From assembly GCA_963971575.1 (NCBI GenBank), contig OZ020616.1, forward strand, positions 40,886,250 through 40,950,249: a stretch of DNA of 64,000 bases. Direction: 5' to 3'. Below, piece by piece: positions 12,060 through 24,005 of this stretch; position 1 is the stretch's first letter, and every line of letters begins with the position of its first letter. The notes below the pieces were generated by a model, which worked only from the letters and a program-made list of their open reading frames with translations, had not been told where the DNA came from and did not search any database. The translations under genes and the position numbers were made by a program. The DNA comes from Liopterus haemorrhoidalis (lineage: Eukaryota; Arthropoda; Insecta; Coleoptera; Dytiscidae).

Positions 12060-12616
12060 TTGTGCGTAAGTCCAACTTTAACATATGGTTGCCAGACATG
12101 GGCCCTAACCAAAAAACAAATTCAAAAGATAGGCGTTTGTCAAAACAAAATGGATAAAAGCATGTTAGGGATAACTTGGAAAGATAAACTTACAATCGAA
12201 GAAATAAAGCAAAAAACAAAAATCTACAATGTGACGAACATAATCAAATCCTTAAAATGGAGTTGGGCGGGCCATGTTACGAGAATAAAAAGAGGATAGG
12301 CAAGGGAGGTAAATGACTGGACCCCACTGGATAGAAAACGTTATGTAGGAAGACAGAAGAAAAGATGGGCAGATGAAATTAAAGCAGTCGCAGGAAGTCT
12401 ATGGACAAAGAGAGCCAAAGACCGACATGGATGGGAGGCCTTGTGTCCGTAAGGGCTACAACCAAATTTGTATACCAAATATGTAATTTAAATTTAACTT
12501 AATTGCAAAATAATGTAATGCAATTAACAGTTTTGTCGGGATTTTATAAAGTTATAAACTAGATTAATTCTAAATAATTATAATGTATCATAAGGGTTGA
12601 AATAAAGGCTATTATT
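12060..12616 (+). pseudogene. RTE-like LINE 3' end, tail split by a second LINE
   Basis: The frame reads LTYGCQTWALTKKQ, then LKWSWAGHVTRIKRG and, beyond a TAG at 12297-12299, continues in the same frame (KKRWADEIKAVAG, DRHGWEALCP) to TAA at 12450-12452. These are the hallmark C-terminal motifs of RTE-clade reverse transcriptases. About 150 bp of 3' UTR lead to AATAAAGGCTATTATT. The (ATT)n tail is cut by the insertion at 12617-13612 and resumes at about 13626. The copy is 5'-truncated. Confidence 0.8.
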
Positions 12617-13612
12617 GTTAGTTATTTAATTAAAATTTTTGGCGCACAGCAACAAAAGCTATTTGCGCCGAACGCAGCCCATTTAAATGACTACACTACA
12701 TATTAAAAACAATAAATTAAACAATCAATAAATAGATAAAACCAATAAAATAACGCATACTCAATAAAAGAAATCTTGCACAGACAAACACAAATAAATA
12801 AGATAAAAAGGTCTGTTCGAAAATTTGAACAGACTCAGGGTGATGGTAAGAGGCTGTAAAAGGGCCAATTACCATCGAATATCACAGTTTAAAAACAGAA
12901 CACGTTAAAATTAGGTGCAAGACTTCACACATAAAACAGTAAGCTCGATTCTCTCAGGAAGAGTATCAGCCTGTCCATGAGTACTCTGTCGCCACCTAAG
13001 ACAACTGACAGGTCATAGAACAGACCTAACCTCTCCCTGACATCCTCGAACTGTACGCATTCAGTTAAAAGGTGTAACACAGACAAATCTGTGTTACACG
13101 TCTCACAGATAGGGGACTCTTCACCTCGAAGAAGGTGTCCATGGGTCCACCAACAGTGACCTATACGGAGGCGTGTGATGGCGGTTTCCTCCCTGCGGTT
13201 AATCCTGCAGGAAGAACCCCATGATTTAACGTCTCCCTTAATCTGTCTCAGCTTAACGCCCTGTATGCTGCTCTACTCATGCTGCCACCTAGCTAGAACC
13301 AGATGTTTCAGATGACTCTTTGCGTCATCTGGGAATGTGAAACTCACATCAATCATAGGTCTATAGGAGGCGGCTTTTGCAGCGACATCAGCCGCTTCAT
13401 TGCCTTTAATACCGACATGTCCCGGTATCCAAACCAGCTCTACTCTCACATTCTGAGCATTCAGATTGTGGAGTAGCAACCGGATCTTTAGTACAAGAGG
13501 ATGCCCTGGATCTGGATCTTGGATACTGTTCAGAGCGCTCAGCGAGTCCGTCAAGATAACACTTGACCGACTTTGCTCTGACGAAACAAAACACAGGGCC
13601 TTGCTAATTGTT
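12617..13612 (-). mobile_element. 5'-truncated LINE (I/R1-like, RNase H-bearing) with 13-bp target duplication
   Basis: The insertion is bounded by a perfect 13-bp direct repeat AAAGGCTATTATT (12604-12616 and 13613-13625) lying in the tail of the RTE copy at 12060. The element runs on the minus strand, with its 5' truncation at 13612 and its 3' end at 12617. Near the 3' end it has a GC-rich inverted pair (GGCGC and GCGCC, about 12640-12667) also seen in another copy at about 42515-42540. It encodes only the end of ORF2. Confidence 0.88.
12925..13602 (-). pseudogene. LINE ORF2 C-terminus: RNase HI plus Cys/His region, one frameshift
   Basis: Reading leftwards from 13602, the first frame contains TDSLSALNSI and ELVWIPGHVGIKGNEAAD, the catalytic-core motifs of RNase HI in I/R1-type LINEs. 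A frameshift near 13262-13275 then moves the reading to a second frame. That frame is open for about 115 codons and carries TRLRIGHCWWTHGHLLRG, then a CETCN..H..EC cluster, and ends at TGA (12925-12927). Apart from the single frameshift the segment is well preserved, so the insertion is moderately young. It was 5'-truncated on insertion and can never have worked alone. Confidence 0.85.
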
Positions 13613-13698
13613 AAAGGCTATTATTATTCTTAACAAATCTCATATTGCACTAAAATTCATGAATCCACTAATTCACTAATTTTTTATAATACTAGACC

Positions 13699-14160
13699 AG
13701 GGATCGGCAACCTTTTCGCAAAAAAGAGCACCAAAAAAGAAAAGTACATATAACTTTAATATAACATTTGGTATCTTATCAGCTAATTTATTGTAATTTG
13801 GCACGTCCCAGTTCTCAGACAATGTTCCTGTATCAGTAAGTCAGGAAGGGTACTTTAATTTTAAATGTTTCATATTTGAAAAAAGAGATTCACACGAATA
13901 TGTTGAATATGTTGTTATGTTCTCTTAATAAAGAGTACTATTTTTATCAACCAAATTCCAGAATAGTTCATCATTCTGATATGATTTGATGATTGTCTTT
14001 TTTAAATTTATGATTTCCAATTCCAAATTTTCCGTATCACTAATTTGAAAATAAATTGCAATTTTACCAGACACGTCCTCGTCAGTAGTGGCAAAAGGTT
14101 TTATTTTACAAAAACTATTATGAATCCATTTCAGAAAATTCCTGAAATCTAGAGCCAAAA
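13699..14160 (-). pseudogene. hAT transposase remnant with one terminus
   Basis: CAGGGATCGGCAACCTTTTC at about 13699 looks like a hAT terminal repeat. On the minus strand, a 77-codon frame (14158-13925) contains DFRNFLKWIHNSF and SYQNDELFWNLVDK, resembling the region just before the dimerisation domain of hAT transposases. I cannot find the opposite terminus or the catalytic core. An inactive relic. Confidence 0.5.
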
Positions 14161-14320
14161 TTTACAAAGAGCAGGAGGCAAACAATGTAGGAAACGAATT
14201 ATATTTCTTTAGCATTGTTCAAAAAATAGTTATAAGAATTATTTTATTTTTCCTTTATCTTCTATTTTTTTTTTTCTCTCTAACAGTATGCTTTTTTTTT
14301 AATTTCGTATGACATAATGC

Positions 14321-14572
14321 CTAGGTTTCAGAGATTTTCAGGTCGCGACTAGCGCTCTCTGGCAAAACCTAACGCCTAATTTTATAGTAGTCGAGACCGC
14401 CGGCTTAATGTGCCTTCTTAAGCACACCCAATATTCCAGAATATTAATTCAGAGACAAAGGTACTCATTTAAGGGAAGGCTAAGTGAGCCTACGGTTGTT
14501 ACAGCCAAGAATTTTTTTGAAATACTTTTGCAAGTACTATGGCCACTATGCTACTACAACCGCAGTATGAAA
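14321..14572 (-). mobile_element. tRNA-derived SINE, copy 1
   Basis: It aligns over about 250 bp with the copy at 29855-30150, sharing CAGAGATTTTCA, AATATTAATTCAGAGA and GCCTACGGTT. On the minus strand the right end reads TAGTAGCATAGTGG, an A-box match. The segment holding the B box is deleted here but present in copy 2. Non-coding. Confidence 0.65.
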
Positions 14573-17500
14573 TATTAGAAACAGTAGGTAAGTATTATTT
14601 TGACACATATCGTGGTAAACGTCTGTCAACGAACTTATTTTATAAAGTTCCATTATTGTTTATTAAATTTACGTTTTGTCATTTCCGTGCCACAAAAAAG
14701 TCGAATGCTACGATTTTCAAAATCAATTTGTATTAATTGCATTATTAAACAAGGTTAATTATAAAACAAATACCTCTAGTCATATCAAATTTCAGCTAAT
14801 TTTAGTTCATCCCTAACTTCCGCCCTCTATCATTTGATATACGTAATTACGACATAATTACGACTTATGCCATCATCTGTCCATGTCACTAATAGACATA
14901 TGAACATCATAAATGATAGTATTTCATCTGTGTTATTGAACATAACACATTTCGCTGTGGGACGAAAACTATTCGTCAATGAAGATAAATTAGATTATCA
15001 AGGGATATAATTAATACGTATGACGTCGTAAAGATTAAAATAGTTGCAATTGTTTTTGTTTTTGATTATTTTGTTTTCTGTTAATTACGCACTTGATAAT
15101 TATTATCATGTTTTTTCCGTTCGAGATTAAAGTTTGTTCGTGGTAAATATATAGTAATTAGTTCCAACGGCTATAAAAGGTACAAGAGGTAAGATTTGCT
15201 TCCGTTTTAATTTTTGTTTGAAGCTTCGGTTTTAAGACCTCTAGCACAATATGAAACCCAATGTTTAGTATGACATTTCTGTCTCTACCAATATTTATAA
15301 TTATATTACAACTAGTAATTGTGACTCGATCGACGTTTGGGATGATGAAAATTTCGAAGTACCCTCCGGGAGTTTAACCTGCGTTTCTGTGCTACAAAGA
15401 CAACCATAATGCCACCATTCCACGACATCTTTAAGAAAATTTGACGTTACAATACTGAAGACTGTTTAAGGTACCAAATTTTCAGAACCCAAAATTTTTT
15501 CTTATAGGGCTCCAAAGCCACCATTTTTGCTTGGGGTACTCACGTTCAATAAAAAGAAAAATGTATTCCTCAAAAACCTGTTTTTTGCTCCCACCGGTGC
15601 GCGCCTATAGGTTGTTTTGTGATCATTCGCATAAGTTCTTCATGGTGATTTATTAATAATCAGGTCTTTCCACGTGTCCTGTATACTAATAACTTGGTAG
15701 ATTTACGGTTAGCCAATCTCTTCATCTCTTGTGTGGTCTTCTTATTGGTCGGTGGGTGTTCAATTTTCCATCCCATATTTTCATTCTGTCCCCTATTATC
15801 ATCTTCACGTAACCTATCCACTGTAATCATATACCTCACAGTTATTATGTGTTACTCGGACTTGGTACAATTTTCGAATATCATTGTTCTTGCGGATTAT
15901 CCATTTACTATTAGTTTGAATGAGACCAAATATTCGGCGTAATATTGTATTTTCTAAAAGTATGAGATCTCGCTTTGTTAAATGTATTAATTCAACAGTT
16001 TAGCCACAATTTCTACCGTACAAACAGACAAACATATAGATGACAGGATATCCAATAAGGATTTCATAGTTATAACTACGAATACCTTAAATAAAATGCC
16101 AATTATTAAAATTTCCTTTATTGAAAAAGTCGCAAACTCTGGATGTCATCAGGGCTGTGCCGAGATATTTATTATCTAATGAAAAATTGAGCCCTTTTTT
16201 AAAACGTGACGTTCCAGCAGGCGCCCTCCCAGGCGTCTTATGGATTTAATCCCCTACTCCTCCAAGCACTCAAAAATCGCTCATTTAAAAGACAATTGAA
16301 CGTAAGCCCGCTCCAAGAAAAGAAAATTGTTTTCTGAAAATGAAAATTTCGCATACGAGAAAAGTCGAATACTATTTGTTGCATTCTTTCCTCAAATTGT
16401 ATTCTCGAACAATGTAGGCTATTCCAAACGTTTAGGTGAAACCAAATGGAATTTATATTTTCTTAAGTTGTCACTAGGTTACTTTATAACGTTTGAGGTG
16501 GGATTTTGCCAAATATATATATCAAAAGCTTCATTCAAATGATAAAAGTTACTAAATTTCGAAATCTAGTTCTGCTTAAAACAAAGAAACCGACTATAAC
16601 CAACTATTGATGTGACATGTCTCGCATGAGATACATTTTAAATGCCCTACATTCCGGCAACACTGCAAAACAAAACAATGAATAAACAAGTTCTTGGTTC
16701 TGAGATTTGGGTGAAAAAATCGTAACGTGTATGCAATCTCTTGTGAGGGATGCATATATCCCACCAATCCAGTTTTTTTTATAAATTGAAATGTTTCATA
16801 AAACCTTAATAAAACGCATTTATTGCCAGCGGGGGACTAGGACAAGATTTAATTAGGCTCTGGCACCTGTAGGGCTATCAGCATTGGGCCCGTCTTGCCA
16901 AATTGCATGACTGCTCTTGAAGATTACTCAAAAATTAAATTCAACTGCTAACATGTTCTTTTGGTCTTTTTATATATAATTGTTGAATATTCCAAGGAAT
17001 ACTAAGCCATTTGTTTCAGATTTCTTGTCTTTTTAAGACGGTTGTAATTTTTTTACACTAACTTACAAAATATTGGAATATTCACATACATAATAATTTA
17101 CAACTACCCGTCGCATAGAAATTTAATGAGGATAAAGCTGCTGGAAAATAATATTACTTTGCTTTTTTGGTAAATTAAGAAAATTTTTAGTTACAACTAA
17201 ATTTTGGCTGAACGCGTAGAGCAGAACAAATTGGTGGACGTATGCATGGCATCGATTCTTCATTTTCATTAATGAGGCAAAATTTTAAGAATTTAATCAA
17301 AGAAGATTTTATTTCAAAATGTACAACTCCTTTTTAAATAGAACATTGCTTAATAAGGGGCAAGAGCCCCCAGTTGCCTCCCTAGAGATAACCCCTATGG
17401 GGTTAAATAAGGCTCAACTAAATTAATTACGATTCGTACTAATTATTTATTTAACAGAACCTTTAAAAAAAACACCATTCATTTCCATGGCGTCTAAATG

Positions 17501-17710
17501 CCGAAATTTTGATCCCCTGACTTTCCCTGATAAATATAATGATGGATAAAAATATTAAACCTTCAAAACTAGCCATTGAGCTAGGTTTTACTTTTTATAC
17601 ATACATATCAGTAAATGTCAAATTGGCGTAAGAGATATGTAATGTCGGATATTCAACCAACCGATACCGTACGAAAATGGTCATGCGAGATTAAAAATAA
17701 CTAAGAATAA
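14573..17710. other. No recognised features
   Basis: Three kilobases with no coding family, RNA gene or transposon terminus I can support. Frames of 65-82 codons at 14539, 15694 and 16327 show no conserved motif. Confidence 0.35.
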
Positions 17711-17715
17711 CACTC

Positions 17716-18213
17716 ATGCAAAAAAGAGCGATAACAGAGGGTACATGTATACAACCACAGAATATGCTAAATGAATTTAATACTGTCAGCAAAAATAACC
17801 TGTGGAAAAAATGGGAAGCAGAGTATATAGAGCAAAGCACAAAAAAAGGAAAACATTATTATTCTATTAATGCAAAACAGATAAAAAAGAAACCATGGTT
17901 CTACAAGAGCAATCTTCTCAGAACAACTATTGCAAAAATCTGCAGGCTGAGGTTCAACCACACAAGTTGTCCAACACATCTTAAGAGATTTAACATCATT
18001 GACACAGAGAATTGCGAGTATTGTGGAGAAAATGTAGCGGACCCGAACCACCTAATTTTAGCATGTAAAATCTTTCACAGAGAACAAGAAACTCTCAAAC
18101 AGCTGATCCCACAACCGACAAACGTAGAAAATATATTATTTATAATGAAAGAAAATACTGAAGTAGAAAAAGCGTTGTGTGAATATTTACAAAATACAAA
18201 CATAAGATTTTGA
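17716..18213 (+). pseudogene. LINE ORF2 C-terminal fragment with Cys/His motif
   Basis: An uninterrupted 165-codon frame. It includes ICRLRFNHTSCPTHLKRF followed by CEYCGENVADPNHLILAC, a CxxC-H-C cluster typical of the C-terminal zinc-knuckle region of I/ingi-like LINE ORF2 proteins. There is no reverse transcriptase upstream, so this is a 5'-truncated piece whose frame happens to be intact. The ATG at 17716 is internal to the original protein. I see no poly(A) or target duplication. It could be a domesticated fragment, but nothing supports that. Confidence 0.7.
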
Positions 18214-19080
18214 AAAAGGAAATTAGATAATTTATCACATCTCATCTCAATAACTACCATCTCTATTGTAAACCCTTCCATGGCTGACTCCCAAAACCTT
18301 ATAACCTGCCGTGACGGCCTCTCGGCAATCTCCTTATACCTCCCCTCTCCCCCAAACAATCCCCCCTCATCATTCATATATTAGAACACAAAATTGAGAA
18401 ATTGAAGCTGGCAAATGAAGAAATTCAAAGCCAATCAAACTTATGTCATGTGCGACAATAGGTGTGCGAGATTCGAGAATAGGTATTCTCTATCTACAAA
18501 TTCCACAGAAGATTTCGAAATTTTGCGGTAAATTTTAAATATTAAATAGTATAAGTATATATGCTAGTACTTCAACAGTTAGTACTTAAAATATAACAGG
18601 TAACTATTTATACATAAGTTTATAGATGAAACTAATAAAGTACAGGTTCACTTTACCTACCGGTTAGTGGTGAGTTGTAAACCTTCGTCAAGACATACAT
18701 CAAGACGACTCCCGAGTTATTATGTTCTTGTGTTCTAAGAATTCTAGTAAGTCTATTTTTTCCATGTGATTTTGTGGGTAACGTCGAAGATTGTGTGTAC
18801 GTGCTTCCTATGCTAAGAATATACCAAATCTCCGACAAAGAAATGTGGAGGCAGTCGTATATAAAACTTAATTATCAATTACTTGCTCATTATATTGAAT
18901 TGCTGATAATTTAACTTTGTGAAATCAGTTATGGACAAGTGAATGTTAAAGGATAACATTTTGTTGTGTTTCACAGATTTATTTCCGTACAATGTACACT
19001 TACTGATGTTTCGTCCTTCGTCATTGTTAGATTGCAGTCAGTAAAATAAATAAACCTGACAAACACAACAAAATTTTATT
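18214..19080. other. No recognised features
   Basis: AT-rich sequence without a supported gene or repeat end. Confidence 0.35.
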
Positions 19081-19199
19081 ATTTAACAAACTTTTATCCA
19101 ATTACATGCTTTTATACATTGGACGGATAAAATGGACATTATTTTATCCGTACCAACACATACAGTCAGTGAATACAGACGTCTAAATGAACGATACAT

Positions 19200-19996
19200 T
19201 AAAAAATATATCATACATGAATAACAAACTATAACCTTTACATCTAATAGACAACGTGAAAGTAATGAGACAGGCACTTTCCTTGGACTGCAACTTGATT
19301 CCAGGTTGACATAGAGTCTTCATGTAGACAAAATCGGTTTGAAACTCAACAGTGCAATATTTGCTATTAGAAGAATCAGGACTGTTACAAATTAACAAAT
19401 TGCCCTACCAACCCATTTTAGTTTATTTCACTCCATCATGTCATATGGCTTACTACTATAGGGCGGTACGCCACATGCAGACAAAAGGCTGTCAGAGCTA
19501 TTGTAGCTTTCTCAAGAACTAGTCATTGTGGACCTATTTTCAACAAGCTCAAGATTCTTACTTTTTATGATCAATTTGTACAAATTCAAGCTCTGGAAAT
19601 TAAGAAAATGTATTCAACCCTCAGTACTAGAGAACAATGTCATAACCACAACATTCGGTCTAAGAAAAATCTTACAGTACCTAAGGTCAGATTAAAGCCT
19701 TTATCAAGACAGAATATAGGAATCCGCATATATAATCATCTCCCAGAAGACCTCAGACAAGAAAGAACCTCAATATTTAAGAAGAAGTTTAAAAACATTC
19801 TACTTGAAAATACCTATTATTCATTGTAAGAATTCTTTAATGACAAAATTGTATACACCATTTAATTTTATATTCTATGTAAACTTATCAATTATTTTCT
19901 GTGTATTAATTACATTCTGTTGACTTAACTTGTACCTTTTTAAAGTTTGCACAGATATAATATTCACAATAAGATTATTATTATTATTATTATTAT
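19200..19996 (+). pseudogene. Jockey/CR1-like LINE 3' end with (ATT)n tail
   Basis: Broken frames carry FLGLQLDSRLT near 19280, SYGLLL near 19440 and finally an open stretch, 19608-19829, containing RSKKNLTVPKVRLKPLSRQ and IRIYNHLPEDLR, ending FKKKFKNILLENTYYSL. This order is the end of the reverse transcriptase and C-terminus of arthropod jockey-like LINEs. About 140 bp of 3' UTR end in ATTATTATTATTATTATTAT at about 19975-19996. At least two stops and one shift inactivate it. Confidence 0.75.
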
Positions 19997-20239
19997 AAAT
20001 ACTATGTTTGACCGAAGCGAAAAAAATATATATTGGCCGGCATCGCCTTTTTTGTTATTTAATTCCATCTTATTGAATTTTATTGAAACCAACCGAATAT
20101 TTATTTTTATTCATTTATTGTATCTATTGTCGCGGCCTATGTATGACAGCTTGACTTAGAGGAACGCGCCCAGCTCGAGAGAGGTGAGATCTTGGAATAA
20201 AATATGAAATCTCTCGGGAAATTTTGGAACTTCTCCCAC

Positions 20240-21421
20240 TAGTGTTAACAGATGTCGAAGAAGAAAAAATCGTACAAATACTTCAAAATTATTGTATTTT
20301 CAAGAAAAAAATCGTACAACTCGTTTTTTTTTTTAATGAGCGCATAAAAAAATTGCTGTGTAATTAATTTGAAAATTATTAAGTATAAATTTTTGTATTA
20401 CAAAATCATATGTAGCAAAAAAAGTAAAAAATGTATAATTTTTCCTCGAACTGTTTGAATTGAACCAAATAAACTAATGTTACCAGATGTCGAAGAAGAA
20501 AAAATCGTACAAATACTTCAAAATTATTGTATTTTCAAGAAAAAAATCGTACAACTAGTTTTTTTTTTAATGAGCGTATAAAAAAAATTGCTGTGTAATT
20601 AATTTGAAAATTATTAAGTATAAATTTTTGTATTACAAAATCATATGTAGCAGAAAAAGTAAAAAATATATTATTTTTCCTCGAACTGTTTGAATTGAAC
20701 CAAATAAACTAATGTTACCAGATGTCGAAGAAGAAAAAATCGTGCAAATACTTCAAAATTATTGTATTTTCAAGAAAAAAATCGTACAACTAGTTTTTTT
20801 TTTTAATGAGCGTATAAAAAAAAATTGCTGTGTAATTAATTTGAAAATTATTAAGTATAAATTTTTGTATTACAAAATCATATGTAGCAGAAAAAGTAAA
20901 AAATATATTATTTTTCCTCGAACTGTTTGAATTGAACCAAATAAACTTTTTCATCTGCCTTATTAGAGCCGTTAAATATTTATAATTATTAACTATAAAT
21001 ATTTGTAATTATCACTATGGGTATCCATTATCCCTGGCACAACAAAACAAATCTCAGTCGTAACAAGGGTATTTTTCAACATACTTTTACTACTTTCACA
21101 TTCAACACGAACACGAAAAGACCGGACCGATTTGAGTTTGTAGTACAGTACACTAAACTATGAGTAGTGAACTTTGTATATTTGATTATTCGAATATGTC
21201 CGAGTACTACCGATCATAACGAGACCAACCGATTTTTTTTAGAGCGCGTCGATTTGAAATCTGAGGGCTAAAATATTCAAGATATCGCATTATATAACAT
21301 AAATATTTAACTTACTAAAAAATTATATAAATATATATGTTTCTCAATAAAATCGTACATCGGATACTATAAAATCGTACTTCGTACAAGTACGATTTAA
21401 ATCGTACATGTAGTAACACTG
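20240..21421. mobile_element. Non-autonomous hAT element with internal 3x235-bp tandem array
   Basis: The ends are TAGTGTTAACAGATG at the left and, in inverse, CAGTGTTACTACATG at the right. They are flanked by a perfect 8-bp duplication TCTCCCAC (20232-20239 and 21422-21429), diagnostic of hAT. The left 700 bp are three tandem units, each beginning with the terminal-like GTTAC/ACAGATGTCG sequence. The motif AATCGTAC is repeated in all units and at least four times near the right end, so it may be a transposase binding site. No transposase is encoded. Confidence 0.9.
20244..20947. repeat. Tandem repeat, three units of about 235 bp
   Basis: Units begin at 20244, 20479 and 20714, exactly 235 bp apart, and the third ends near 20947. 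They are almost identical, with differences mainly in T and A run lengths. Each unit starts like the left terminus of the surrounding hAT element, so the array looks like repeated amplification of that terminus. Confidence 0.92.
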
Positions 21422-21429
21422 TCTCCCAC

Positions 21430-22700
21430 CCGAGATGTTATGCCACGTGATGTCCCCACTAGACCTGTCACGTGAAGTCCCCACTAGAGCAACAGCAACA
21501 ACTCTAGTGGGGAACATCCCACTAGAGCTCGTACATGTGCAGTAAGAAAGGAGAGGGAGAAATCGCATAAAACTAGCCGCAGCTAGGAACGACACAGTTC
21601 CAAACTGTCAATAGTATTAGCTGCAGCGTCCCCGGCTTTACTATTAAGCTAGATACAATATCTGCTGCGCAGTCTCCGGCAATATTGTTAACAATCTTCG
21701 AAACGCTGCGGTTTCTCCGGAGACTACGATCCAACGCTACGCCCTCTCAGGCCGTATTCACGACCAGGATCGCCGCCGCCGTGTGTCAGGCTGCCGCGCA
21801 CCGTTGCTGACATGCCCCCCGGACAACCAACCTTAACCCTGGCTCGTTCCCGTAGCTTAGCGTCACGTAGACGCCATCACCGGATCCAACGACCAGCGTT
21901 CCGTCTCCAACGTCTCGCCACCCCCGAGAGGCCATACTCAGATATCCCGAGGGAAGTTCGTCGCTGTGCCTACGAGAGGATCGACCCCCGGTGCCAGGTT
22001 CTCCCGCCGCCAACACCATCACCTCTGAAGAAGCTGCCACCGCCACTCAAGTTTGTGCTGCCGCCGCAAGCCGCCGTCCCAACGTCTCCGTTGCGACACC
22101 TGAGGGCCACATTTGAGGCCTTATTTGGACCTGAGACGCCCCCGGCCATATGCACGACGCCCGTCCAAAACTAGACGCCACCTCCAGTCCGAACGCCTTC
22201 AACACCGCGGACCACATGGTTGAGAACCACCGGTTCTGACTTCCTTGTTCCACCGATGGTCTCACCGCTACCTTCGACACCCCCCAGAATACACCCGACG
22301 TACCTCAGCATGAAGCTATTAAACCGACGTCATCGCTGAAGACCTCCCCCCATTAGACAACTCAACGCCAGACGCCGCCCGTTCCGGCAACGTCGTCAAC
22401 CCGACGACTGCAACACAGAACGACGCCTGCGTACACGAGGCCAACCCCTACTGACGAGTGGCGCTCCATGCTGGACAGCGCCTCGAACTATAATATTTTG
22501 GAGATTATACTCAATTTCTTGTTAATTTTTCTGAATAAAACGATTACAACCATCTTACTGCTTATTTCTTCCAACCTATAGAGAGTCCATCGTATAAGAC
22601 GCCCTGCGAGAAAGGCATACTGAGCGAGCTGGTTTTTGTTATACACACGTGGGTGGTTTTCATCGGTCACCCGCCTCTGTGCCCTCGCAACACTATGAGG
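21430..22700 (+). repeat. GC-rich island, possible LTR
   Basis: About 1.2 kb with base composition far from its surroundings, beginning right after the hAT target duplication. It starts with repeated CCCCACTAGA and ACGTGA motifs around TGTTATGCCACG (21436), has a polyadenylation-like AATAAA at about 22534, and ends near CCTCGCAACA (22692). This would fit a long LTR of a BEL/Pao or gypsy element, but I find no matching target duplication. The 120-codon Pro/Arg-rich frame at 21812-22174 shows no known domain and is probably a composition artefact. Confidence 0.35.
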
Positions 22701-22914
22701 GCGACTATAGCGCCTTTGATAAATATGTGACTAGCTGGGCTATAATGGATATTTAATTTAATTTCATTATATATTTTGACGAATTCTTTTAATTATATGA
22801 CTTTTAAATAGCTCTGAAGAAGATTTTAAGCTAAATCAAATCATCAGCATAGTTAAATAAACTTGTTTTATTTTTGTCTAGTCCGAATCCTATTAATTCA
22901 TTAATTATAAGGTA

Positions 22915-23480
22915 ACGGGTGTTTTTTTTTAGAGGTATAGAACTTTAAATTGCAATAAAACAACGATGGATTATTCGATTGACATGAATTTTTTTTTATT
23001 CGAAAGATAATCTTGTGGCATTACATTAAATCATACCAACAAGACGGCGCAACATGTCACACAGCTCGTGCCACAATCGATTTATTGAAAGACACGTTTG
23101 GTGACCGCCTAATTTCACGTTTTGGACCTGTGAATTGGCCTCCAAGATCTTGTGATTTAACACCGCTGGACTACTTTCTGTGGGGCTATGTAAAGTCATT
23201 GGTCTATGCGGATAAGCCACAAACGCTTGACCATTTGGAAGACAACATTCGCCGTGTTATTGCCGATATACGGCCACAAATGTTGGAAAAAGTCATCGAA
23301 AATTGGACGTCCAGATTGGACTACATCCGAGCCAGCCGTGGCGGTCATATGCCAGAAATCATATTTAAAATGTAATGCCACAAGATTATCTTTCGAATAA
23401 AAAAAAATTCATGTCAATCGAATAATCCATCGTTGTTTTATTGCAATTTAAAGTTCTATACCTCTAAAAAAAACACCCAT
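22915..23480 (+). mobile_element. Miniature DD41D (rosa-like) Tc1/mariner element, 566 bp, long inverted repeats
   Basis: Inverted repeats of about 115 bp run inward from 22915 (ACGGGTGTTTTTT) and 23480 (ATGGGTGTTTTTT in inverse). Both contain AGAGGTATAGAACTTTAAAT and CGATGGATTATTCGATTGAC and extend to ATCTTGTGGCATTACAT. TA flanks both ends (22913-22914, 23481-23482). Between them lies only the last third of a transposase gene, whose stop codon falls within the inner part of the right repeat. The element is an internal-deletion derivative. Confidence 0.92.
23013..23375 (+). pseudogene. C-terminal third of a DD41D transposase
   Basis: The reading frame is 120 codons, but only the part after the left inverted repeat (from about YQQDGATCHTA) is transposase. 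The second catalytic Asp is in QQDGATCH and the third acidic residue in SCDLTPLDYFLWG. I count 41 residues between them, the spacing of the rosa group rather than the 34 of mariner. The DNA-binding domain and first Asp are deleted, and the apparent ATG at 23013 lies in the inverted repeat. The stop at 23373-23375 is the natural end. The product could at most interfere with an active transposase. Confidence 0.88.
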
Positions 23481-23482
23481 TA

Positions 23483-24005
23483 CTACGTTCAACTCCCGGT
23501 ACTGGCAATCATTTTTGAGAAAAAGTTGCCTATCGTTCTCCCTTGGCAAGAGAAGACCTCGCTACCAACGTATTTACCAATGAAAATTTTCCCAGAAACA
23601 AATAAAATTGGTGTTAAACCTGCGTCACTCTGAAAGTGGCGACGAAAGCGAATAAACAGATATTAAAAATCAAATCTAAATTTATCTATGTGGTGAGTTT
23701 TTGGGTGGGATGCTTAGTAGGGTTTCGCTGATATTTTTTATAGTTTCACTGGCTACGGTTGCGGCGCTGACCATTTTATATCTGCAATACCGTGGGTACG
23801 TATAGTAGATTTAGTGGGTTGTTCGTGCCGTGGTTGCGGTCGGCATGAATGATGAGTGTATTGGTGGGACTTTTCCGGATGTTTTATTTGGGAATATATT
23901 GCCTATTATATTCAAATTTTTACTAGATAAAGTTAAAAACTATAAAATATTCAAAATTTAACTGTTAGTCGTGACCATTTAACTGTCAAACCTAATTATC
24001 TAATT
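23483..24005. other. No recognised features
   Basis: Non-coding sequence between the DD41D element and a LINE fragment. No termini or domains recognised. Confidence 0.35.

Noticed and set aside
17716..18213. Intact 165-codon frame as a domesticated zinc-finger gene
   Set aside because: It matches the C-terminal tail of LINE ORF2, starts at an internal Met, and shows no promoter, intron or other sign of host use.
21812..22280. Pro/Arg/Gly-rich frames on both strands (up to 120 codons)
   Set aside because: They arise from the GC-rich composition. No domain, and overlapping frames look equally protein-like.
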